DNA of 64,000 nucleotides from Streptomyces sp. NBC_00775 (GTDB lineage Bacteria > Actinomycetota > Actinomycetes > Streptomycetales > Streptomycetaceae), in the NCBI RefSeq assembly GCF_036347135.1, contig NZ_CP108938.1, positions 5,394,001-5,458,000 of the forward strand, written 5' to 3'. The first letter of the stretch is position 1; every line of letters begins with the position of its first letter. This document shows positions 58,299-64,000 of this stretch, piece by piece. Below the pieces are notes generated by a model that was not told the origin of the DNA, ran no database searches, and worked only from the letters and a program-made list of their open reading frames with translations. A program made the position numbers and the translations under genes.

Positions 58299-58436
58299 GT
58301 GAGCAAGCGCACCTTCCAGCCGAACAACCGTCGTCGCGCCAAGACCCACGGCTTCCGCCTGCGGATGCGTACCCGTGCCGGCCGCGCGATTCTCGCGAAC
58401 CGCCGTGGCAAGGGTCGCGCGAGCCTGTCCGCCTGA
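58299..58436 (+). CDS. rpmH: Ribosomal protein L34
   Basis: A 45-aa basic protein: [19 protein letters not shown], then [19 protein letters not shown], the universal L34 pattern. GTG start with TCTGGAGCCCCC upstream. It is the last-joined small protein of the 50S subunit and precedes rnpA, as in nearly all bacteria. Confidence 0.98.
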   Translation: MSKRTFQPNNRRRAKTHGFRLRMRTRAGRAILANRRGKGRASLSA

Positions 58437-58454
58437 TCACTTACAGGTCATGAC

Positions 58455-58826
58455 GTGCTGCCTACCGAGCATCGGCTGAGGCGGCGCGAGGACTTCGCGA
58501 CCGCGGTACGCCGAGGACGCCGGGCCGGACGCCCGCTCCTCGTCGTCCACCTTCGTAGCGGTGCAACGGACCCGCACGCGCCTGGGGAGAGCGCTCCCCC
58601 GACGCGTGCGGGTTTCGTCGTGAGCAAAGCCGTGGGCGGAGCGGTCGTGCGCAACAAGGTGAAGCGCAGGCTTCGCCATCTGATGCGTGACCGAGTCGCC
58701 CTGTTGCCCCCCGGTAGCCTGGTAGTCGTACGAGCGCTGCCCGGTGCGGGCGACGCCGACCATGAACAGCTGGCCCGAGACCTGGATGCCGCCCTTGAGC
58801 GGTTGCTGGGAGGGGGCGCGCGATGA
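58455..58826 (+). CDS. rnpA: Ribonuclease P protein component
   Basis: A 123-aa protein. [23 protein letters not shown] begins the fold, [28 protein letters not shown] is the RNR motif that contacts the RNase P RNA, and [17 protein letters not shown] follows. It helps process tRNA 5' ends. GTG start 18 bp after rpmH. yidD overlaps its stop by 4 bp. Confidence 0.97.
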   Translation: MLPTEHRLRRREDFATAVRRGRRAGRPLLVVHLRSGATDPHAPGESAPPTRAGFVVSKAVGGAVVRNKVKRRLRHLMRDRVALLPPGSLVVVRALPGAGDADHEQLARDLDAALERLLGGGAR

Positions 58827-59188
58827 AGTACCCGCTGCTGGCTCTTATCAAGCTGTACCAGTGGACGATCAGCCCGCTGCTCGGGCCGGTGTGCAAGTAC
58901 TACCCGTCGTGTTCCCACTACGGCTACCAGGCCATCGACCGGCACGGTGCGATCAAGGGAACGGCACTCACCGCCTGGCGCATCCTCCGGTGCAATCCGT
59001 GGTCGCTGGGCGGTGTGGACCATGTCCCGCCGCGCAAGCGTCCGCGGTGGCACGAAATGCTGCGTAACGCCTGGCGTGCACGCAAGGGCGGGAACTCCGC
59101 CGCCGAACCGGCCATCGAAGGGCACGGTATGTCCGACCATCCCTCGAGCCCGGCCGCCGAGACCCCGTCCCATGCTCAAGGAGCCTGA
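58823..59188 (+). CDS. yidD: Membrane protein insertion efficiency factor YidD
   Basis: A 121-aa protein. The core has [64 protein letters not shown], with the three conserved Cys and the NPW of the family. The C-terminal 45 residues are a disordered extension. It aids YidC-dependent insertion. ATG overlaps rnpA. Confidence 0.96.
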   Translation: MKYPLLALIKLYQWTISPLLGPVCKYYPSCSHYGYQAIDRHGAIKGTALTAWRILRCNPWSLGGVDHVPPRKRPRWHEMLRNAWRARKGGNSAAEPAIEGHGMSDHPSSPAAETPSHAQGA

Positions 59189-59191
59189 TTA

Positions 59192-60502
59192 GTGGACACG
59201 ATTGCCAGTCTGTTCAGCTTCATCACGACACCCGTTTCCTGGGTCATCGTCCAGTTCCATGCCGTGTACGGGAAGATCTTCGGTCCCGACACGGGCTGGG
59301 CCTGGGGCTTGTCCATCGTGTCCCTGGTGATCCTGATCCGTATCTGCCTCATCCCGCTCTTTGTGAAGCAGATCAAGTCGACTCGGGCGATGCAGACGCT
59401 GCAGCCCGAGATGAAGAAGATCCAGGAGCGCTACAAGAACGACAAGCAGCGCCAGTCCGAAGAGATGATGAAGCTGTACAAGGAGACGGGTACCAACCCG
59501 CTCTCCTCGTGCCTTCCCATCCTGGCGCAGTCGCCGTTCTTCTTCGCCCTGTACCACGTGCTCAACGGCATCGCGACCGGCAAGACGATCGGCGTCATCG
59601 ACGATCAACTGCTCGCCAGCGCGCGTCAGGCGCACATCTTCGGCGCCCCGCTGGCCGCGAAGTTCATGGACAGCTCGGCCAAGGTCGAGGCGCTGGGCGC
59701 CACGCTGCTGGACGTCCGTGTCGTGACCGCGGTCATGATCGTTCTGATGTGCTTCTCGCAGTTCTACACGCAGCGTCAGCTGATGACGAAGAACGTCGAC
59801 ACCACGGTGAAGACGCCCTTCATGCAGCAGCAGAAGATGCTGATGTACGTCTTCCCGGTCATGTTCGCCGTCTTCGGCATCAACTTCCCGGTCGGTGTCC
59901 TCGTCTACTGGCTGACCACCAACGTGTGGACCATGGGCCAGCAGATGTACGTGATCCGCAACAACCCGACTCCGGGCAGCAAGGCCCAGGCCGCGTTCCT
60001 GGAGCGCCTGCAGAAGCACGTCACGCACCACGGCAAGACCCGCAGCCGCCGCGAGAAGAACATCGTCAAGGCGATCGTCTCCAAGGGCCGCGACCGCAAC
60101 GAGTTCGAGCGCAAGTTCATCAACACGCTGACCAAGGCGGGCCTGGCGGCCCAGACCGACGGCACCGTGGTGAAGGGCGAGAGCACGACCCTCGTCGAGA
60201 CCGAGGACGGCACCCCGACCACCGGCGGCGCCGCTCCCAAGCGTCAGCAGCCGAAGCGGCAGTCGAAGTCCCAGCGCCAGTCGGGCACGGCGAAGGCGGC
60301 GGGCGAGTCCGAGTCGAAGACCTCGCTGAGCAAGTCCGACGAGCCGGAGGACCAGAAGCCGGAGGACGACAAGCCGGAGGACGCCAAGCCCGCTCCCAAG
60401 CAGGCGAGCGGCGGCAACAAGCCTGGCACCGGTACCCGCAGCAAAGCCCAGTCCGGACAGCGCAAGGGTCCGCAGCGGCCCAAGTCCCCGTCCAAGAAGT
60501 AA
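59192..60502 (+). CDS. yidC: Membrane protein insertase YidC
   Basis: A 436-aa insertase. The N-terminal [22 protein letters not shown] helix, [87 protein letters not shown] (conserved Arg and coiled-coil), then three helices. The last 200 residues are a long basic/acidic soluble tail ([20 protein letters not shown]...[11 protein letters not shown]) that can bind ribosomes. GTG start 3 bp after yidD. Confidence 0.96.
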   Translation: MDTIASLFSFITTPVSWVIVQFHAVYGKIFGPDTGWAWGLSIVSLVILIRICLIPLFVKQIKSTRAMQTLQPEMKKIQERYKNDKQRQSEEMMKLYKETGTNPLSSCLPILAQSPFFFALYHVLNGIATGKTIGVIDDQLLASARQAHIFGAPLAAKFMDSSAKVEALGATLLDVRVVTAVMIVLMCFSQFYTQRQLMTKNVDTTVKTPFMQQQKMLMYVFPVMFAVFGINFPVGVLVYWLTTNVWTMGQQMYVIRNNPTPGSKAQAAFLERLQKHVTHHGKTRSRREKNIVKAIVSKGRDRNEFERKFINTLTKAGLAAQTDGTVVKGESTTLVETEDGTPTTGGAAPKRQQPKRQSKSQRQSGTAKAAGESESKTSLSKSDEPEDQKPEDDKPEDAKPAPKQASGGNKPGTGTRSKAQSGQRKGPQRPKSPSKK

Positions 60503-60517
60503 GAAGGAGTCCATCCC

Positions 60518-61027
60518 GTGACGGAAGGCACCACCTCCGCCGCCGCTGAGGGCGACACCCTGACCCGCCTTGAGCAGGAAGGCGAGATCGCGGCGGACTA
60601 CCTCGAGGGTCTGCTGGACATCGCCGATCTCGACGGCGACATCGACATGGACGTCGAGGCCGACCGCGCGGCTGTCTCGATCGTCAGCGACGCCGGCAGC
60701 CGCGATCTGCAGAAGCTGGTCGGCCGGGACGGCGAGGTGCTGGAGGCCCTTCAGGAGCTCACCCGCCTGGCCGTGCACCGGGAGACCGGGGACCGCAGCC
60801 GGCTGATGCTGGACATCGCGGGCTACCGCGCCAAGAAGCGCGAGGAGCTCTCGGAGCTGGGCGCCAAGGCCGCGGCCGAGGTCAAGAGCTCCGGCGAGCC
60901 CGTGAAGATGAAGCCGATGACGCCCTTCGAGCGCAAGGTGGTCCACGACGCGGTCAAGGCCGCAGGCCTGCGCAGCGAGTCCGAGGGCGAGGAGCCGCAG
61001 CGCTTCGTCGTCGTGCTTCCCGCCTGA
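60518..61027 (+). CDS. Jag/KhpB-like KH-R3H RNA-binding protein
   Basis: A 169-aa protein. A KH-type segment (KLVGRDGEVLEALQELTRLAVHRETGDRSRLMLDIAGY) is followed by an R3H domain (MTPFERKVVHDAVKAAGLRSESEGEEPQRFVVVLP) containing R-x3-H. The N-terminal acidic domain replaces the Jag-N of Firmicutes. It is always downstream of yidC and binds RNA to affect division and wall growth. GTG start 15 bp after yidC. Confidence 0.93.
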   Translation: MTEGTTSAAAEGDTLTRLEQEGEIAADYLEGLLDIADLDGDIDMDVEADRAAVSIVSDAGSRDLQKLVGRDGEVLEALQELTRLAVHRETGDRSRLMLDIAGYRAKKREELSELGAKAAAEVKSSGEPVKMKPMTPFERKVVHDAVKAAGLRSESEGEEPQRFVVVLPA

Positions 61028-61086
61028 TCGGTACGTACGTTCCTCCGGCCCCGTCTGTTGCGCAGGCGGGGCCGAAGTTTGTCAGC

Positions 61087-61176
61087 CTGTAGTCCCAGAC
61101 AGCTGGTAGTCACCAGTAGCTGTGGTAGTTCCCGGACAGCTGTGGTCCCCGGCAGCTGTAGTCCCTGATAGTCCTG
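61087..61176. repeat. Degenerate CAGCTGTGGTAGTCCC-type repeats upstream of rsmG
   Basis: Five to six imperfect units of 16-20 bp (AGCTGGTAGT, AGCTGTGGTAG, AGCTGTGGTCC, AGCTGTAGTCC) fill the gap before rsmG. No coding sense. They may be slippage products or a leader structure. Confidence 0.6.
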
Positions 61177-61223
61177 GAAGTCAGCGCTCAGTGCGCTTAT
61201 GCGGTACGGAAGGACGGTCCCCC

Positions 61224-61940
61224 GTGACGGAGGCAGCGGAGCTTCCCCCTGCGCCCGAGCAGGCGCGCGAGGTATTCGGCGATCGCTTCGCGGACGCGGT
61301 CCGGTACGCGGAACTGCTGGCCGAGACGGGAGTGCAGCGCGGGCTGATCGGCCCCCGTGAAGTGCCCCGGCTGTGGGAGAGGCACCTGCTGAACTGCGCC
61401 GTGCTCTCCGAGGTCGTGCCCGAGGGCGTGACCGTGTGCGACGTCGGCTCCGGCGCCGGGCTGCCCGGTATTCCGCTGGCCCTGGTCCGGGAGGACCTGA
61501 AGATCACACTGCTGGAGCCGTTGCTGCGTCGGACCAACTTCCTCACCGAGGTCGTTGAGCTGCTCGGTCTCGACCATGTCACCGTCGTGCGCGGCCGCGC
61601 CGAGGAGGTCATGGGGAAGCTGCAGCCGGTCCATGTGGTGACGGCCAGGGCGGTCGCTCCCCTCGACCGGCTGGCGACGTGGGGCATCCCACTGCTTCGC
61701 CCGTACGGCGAGATGCTCGCGCTCAAGGGCGACACCGCCGAGGAGGAGCTGAAGGCCGCCGCCACGGCTCTGAGCAAGCTCGGAGCCGTGGAGACGTCCA
61801 TCCTGCACGTCGGTGAGGGCGTGGTGGACCCGCTGTCGACCGTGGTGCGGGTTGAGGTCGGGGAGAGCCCCGGAGGGGTGCGCTTCGCGGCGAAGCGGGC
61901 CAAGGCGGCCCGGACGGGACGTGCGCGCCGCCGCCGCTGA
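61224..61940 (+). CDS. rsmG: 16S rRNA (guanine527-N7)-methyltransferase
   Basis: A 238-aa SAM-dependent enzyme. LIGPREVPRLWERHLLNCAVLSEVVPEGVTVCDVGSGAGLPGIPLALV holds motif I with the G-S-G-A-G-x-P-G-I-P signature. LTEVVELLGLDHVTVVRGRAEE, VVTARAVAPLDRLATWGIPLL and LALKGDTAEEEL follow. It methylates G527 of 16S rRNA; loss gives low-level streptomycin resistance. The start is GTG 61224 (VTEAAELPP), preceded by GGAAGGA. Confidence 0.95.
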   Translation: MTEAAELPPAPEQAREVFGDRFADAVRYAELLAETGVQRGLIGPREVPRLWERHLLNCAVLSEVVPEGVTVCDVGSGAGLPGIPLALVREDLKITLLEPLLRRTNFLTEVVELLGLDHVTVVRGRAEEVMGKLQPVHVVTARAVAPLDRLATWGIPLLRPYGEMLALKGDTAEEELKAAATALSKLGAVETSILHVGEGVVDPLSTVVRVEVGESPGGVRFAAKRAKAARTGRARRRR

Positions 61941-61964
61941 TCCTGAGTGTGAGATAAATCGTGT

Positions 61965-61995
61965 ACTCCCGGCTCCGCAGGACGGAGCCGGGAGT
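61965..61995 (+). terminator. Rho-independent terminator after rsmG
   Basis: Perfect 13-bp stem ACTCCCGGCTCCG / CGGAGCCGGGAGT with a five-base loop and TTTTTC immediately after. It separates rsmG from parA. Confidence 0.95.
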
Positions 61996-62106
61996 TTTTC
62001 GTCACTCCCGCTGATCCGTCCTGACGACGAGCCGTACTCCACACAAGCTGCCAAACCTACGCATGTCGGAGTGTCGCGCCGTAATGGGCGGGACCGCTAT
62101 GCATCG

Positions 62107-62122
62107 TGTTTCACGTGAAACG
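62107..62122. promoter_or_regulatory. parS site upstream of parA
   Basis: TGTTTCACGTGAAACG: perfect inner 14-bp palindrome, one terminal difference from the 16-bp consensus. It is about 170 bp before the chosen parA start. Confidence 0.9.
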
Positions 62123-62216
62123 TCGCTCATTGCTGCACGGCATCATCAGTCGCGGACGCGCCGCGGCCGAACCCCGCGACCGGAGGCCTCTCGGTTCACT
62201 CGGAGAGGGTGCGGAG

Positions 62217-62243
62217 TTGTCCACAGAGGTGGATTTCTCCACA
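62217..62243. promoter_or_regulatory. DnaA boxes in the parA leader
   Basis: Perfect TTGTCCACA at 62217-62225 and TTCTCCACA (one mismatch) at 62235-62243 in the same orientation, between the parS site and parA. Confidence 0.55.
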
Positions 62244-62279
62244 GAACAACGGGCCTCGCTGGTTCACGACCCCGAAGAC

Positions 62280-63353
62280 ATGGGAGGCTCTGTTCATTGC
62301 GAGCCTGAAGTCGAGGAGAGTGAATCCTTGCGGTCCGACGCCAACATCGCGGGACCGATGACCGATCCGGTCCCCGGTCCCCGTACCGAGTCGATGGGGG
62401 AGGATGTTTCACGTGAAACACCACCCCCGATGGACGACACTCCCATCGGTCGTGCTGCCCAACTGGCGGTCGAGGCGCTAGGTCGCGCCGGTGAGGGCCT
62501 GCCACGGCCCGCACAGACCCGCGTCATGGTGGTCGCCAACCAGAAGGGTGGGGTGGGTAAGACCACGACCACGGTCAACCTGGCTGCCTCACTGGCGCTG
62601 CACGGTGGCCGGGTCCTGGTGATCGACCTCGACCCTCAGGGCAATGCCTCCACGGCGCTGGGTATCGACCATCACGCCGAAGTTCCATCCATCTACGACG
62701 TGCTGATCGACAGCAAGCCGCTCTCCGAAGTCGTTCAGCCGGTCCCTGATGTCGAGGGACTCTTCTGCGCTCCCGCCACGATCGATCTCGCCGGTGCGGA
62801 GATCGAGCTGGTGTCCCTGGTGGCGCGGGAAAGCCGGCTGGAACGAGCGATCCAGGCATACGAGCAGCCGCTGGACTACATCCTCATCGACTGCCCGCCA
62901 TCGCTCGGCCTCCTCACGGTCAACGCGTTGGTCGCCGGTGCGGAGGTGCTCATCCCCATCCAGTGCGAGTACTACGCGCTGGAAGGTCTGGGACAGCTTC
63001 TGCGCAATGTCGACCTGGTGCGGGGGCATCTCAACCCCGACCTCCATGTCTCGACGATCCTGCTCACCATGTACGACGGCCGGACGCGCCTCGCGTCGCA
63101 GGTCGCGGACGAGGTGCGCAGTCACTTCGGCGAAGAGGTGCTGCGGACGAGCATTCCGCGCTCGGTCCGTATCTCCGAGGCTCCGAGCTATGGGCAGACG
63201 GTTCTGACTTACGATCCGGGTTCGAGCGGTGCTCTCTCGTATCTTGAGGCCGCACGGGAAATCGCCCTCCGCGGAGTCGGAGTGGCGTACGACGAACAAC
63301 ACGCCCACGTGGGCGCACAGAATGATCAGAACATGGTGGAGGGGATCCAGTGA
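62280..63353 (+). CDS. parA: Chromosome partitioning ATPase ParA
   Basis: A 357-aa ParA/Soj ATPase. About 80 variable N-terminal residues are followed by [29 protein letters not shown] (deviant Walker A with the signature Lys), [15 protein letters not shown] (Walker A'), [19 protein letters not shown] (Walker B), [23 protein letters not shown] and [17 protein letters not shown]. It drives oriC placement along the hyphal tip axis with ParB. The start is uncertain: ATG 62280 ([13 protein letters not shown]) is my choice; GTG 62106 would place the first parS in the coding region. A parS at 62405 lies inside the gene. Confidence 0.94.
   Translation: MGGSVHCEPEVEESESLRSDANIAGPMTDPVPGPRTESMGEDVSRETPPPMDDTPIGRAAQLAVEALGRAGEGLPRPAQTRVMVVANQKGGVGKTTTTVNLAASLALHGGRVLVIDLDPQGNASTALGIDHHAEVPSIYDVLIDSKPLSEVVQPVPDVEGLFCAPATIDLAGAEIELVSLVARESRLERAIQAYEQPLDYILIDCPPSLGLLTVNALVAGAEVLIPIQCEYYALEGLGQLLRNVDLVRGHLNPDLHVSTILLTMYDGRTRLASQVADEVRSHFGEEVLRTSIPRSVRISEAPSYGQTVLTYDPGSSGALSYLEAAREIALRGVGVAYDEQHAHVGAQNDQNMVEGIQ
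62405..62420. promoter_or_regulatory. Perfect parS site inside parA
   Basis: TGTTTCACGTGAAACA, the exact 16-bp consensus, within parA codons for Asp-Val-Ser-Arg-Glu-Thr. Confidence 0.95.
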
Positions 63354-64000
63354 GCGAGCGACGACGGGGGCTGGGGCGAGGCCTCGGCGCACTGATCCCT
63401 GCGGCTCCGACAGGGGAGAAGGCGGCTTCCTCGGGGGGTGGAGCGTCCACCTCGCCGACGGCTCTACCGGTGCTTACCGCCGAGCGCGGGGTGGCGGCGG
63501 CGAAGGTGGCCATGCTGCCGCCTGTTTCACATGAAACGGAGGAGCCGTCGTACAACGGAGCTCTGGAGGCGCCCCCGGCGCCCGTCGGTGCTCACTTCGC
63601 CGAGCTGCCGCTCGACTTCATCACCCCGAACCCGCGTCAGCCTCGTGAGGTCTTCGACGAGGACGCTCTGGCTGAGCTGGTCACCTCCATCAAGGAGGTC
63701 GGGCTTCTCCAGCCCGTCGTGGTGCGTCAGGTGGGGCCGACGCGGTACGAGCTCATCATGGGCGAGCGGCGCTTCCGGGCATGCCGTGAGGCGGGGCTGG
63801 AGGCCATTCCGGCGATCGTGCGGGCCACGGAGGACGAGAAGCTTCTTCTGGACGCGCTGCTGGAGAACCTGCACCGTGCCCAGCTGAACCCGTTGGAAGA
63901 GGCGGCCGCCTACGACCAGCTGCTCAAGGACTTCAACTGCACGCACGACCAGTTGGCGGACCGGATCGGCCGGTCGCGCCCGCAGGTCTCGAACACCCTG
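63350..64000 (+). CDS. parB: Chromosome partitioning protein ParB (3' end outside window)
   Basis: GTG start overlaps the parA stop (GTGA at 63350-63353). The available 217 codons give a basic start ([16 protein letters not shown]), a variable linker, [43 protein letters not shown], the CTP-binding [22 protein letters not shown], and the [22 protein letters not shown] cut by the window edge. It is the CTP-dependent clamp that loads at parS and spreads. Confidence 0.95.
   Translation, partial: MSERRRGLGRGLGALIPAAPTGEKAASSGGGASTSPTALPVLTAERGVAAAKVAMLPPVSHETEEPSYNGALEAPPAPVGAHFAELPLDFITPNPRQPREVFDEDALAELVTSIKEVGLLQPVVVRQVGPTRYELIMGERRFRACREAGLEAIPAIVRATEDEKLLLDALLENLHRAQLNPLEEAAAYDQLLKDFNCTHDQLADRIGRSRPQVSNTL
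63523..63538. promoter_or_regulatory. parS site inside parB
   Basis: TGTTTCACATGAAACG: one change in the central CACGTG and one terminal. It is within parB codons for Pro-Val-Ser-His-Glu-Thr. Confidence 0.75.

Overview
The window is the origin-proximal core of a Streptomyces chromosome. The evidence is very high GC, many GTG/TTG starts, the order rnpA-rpmH-dnaA-oriC-dnaN-gnd-recF-dciA-gyrB-gyrA with gnd between dnaN and recF, about twenty DnaA boxes between dnaA and dnaN, parS-like sites of the TGTTTCACGTGAAACA type, class E sortases, crgA, and a PknB/PstP/FhaAB/RodA/PbpA cell-growth cluster. No species can be named from sequence alone.

Layout. 1-6.2 kb: housekeeping and regulatory genes (end of an acyl-CoA dehydrogenase, rhodanese, J-domain protein, DUF2252, divergent HxlR regulator/azoreductase, a gamma-butyrolactone-receptor-like TetR protein, tRNA-Leu). 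6.6-14.8 kb: the cell-wall growth/phosphosignalling operon fhaA-fhaB-pstP-rodA-pbpA plus pknB with four PASTA repeats. 15.0-16.1 kb: a single terminator-flanked gene with a phage-antirepressor-like N-terminus and an Mrr-type nuclease C-terminus. 16.2-21.1 kb: three class E sortases interleaved with pabA, a small membrane protein, a DUF881 protein and crgA. 21.1-29.5 kb: a non-oriC DnaA-box cluster, rhomboid protease, cyclophilin, DUF5324 protein, tRNA-Ala, HTH protein, a second Ser/Thr kinase, a cell-surface protein and a DLW-39-type mini-protein.

30.2-44.8 kb looks like an accessory island between conserved genes. It holds a GntR/glycosyltransferase pair and an FkbM methyltransferase, a ferredoxin/amidohydrolase/DoxX/amidohydrolase block with twin operator-like sites, two unknown proteins, and a 1337-aa nSTAND-like NTPase with 14 WD40 repeats. 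At its right end a perfect 44-bp copy of the 3' part of tRNA-Ile lies 1.1 kb from the intact tRNA, which is the geometry expected of an att-flanked integrative-element remnant.

45.0-64.0 kb is the replication and partition core: DUF3566 protein, gyrA, gyrB, dciA, recF, gnd, dnaN, oriC, dnaA, rpmH, rnpA, yidD, yidC, a Jag/KhpB-like RNA-binding protein, rsmG, parA and the start of parB. DnaA boxes also occur near 4.0, 21.2, 52.6, 58.1 and 62.2 kb. parS-like sites occur near 19.6, 24.2, 62.1, 62.4 and 63.5 kb, tying initiation control and segregation to this arm.

No complete new system is demonstrated. The best candidates for new biology are the antirepressor-nuclease fusion, the nSTAND-WD40 gene with its unknown neighbours, and the tRNA-Ile island.
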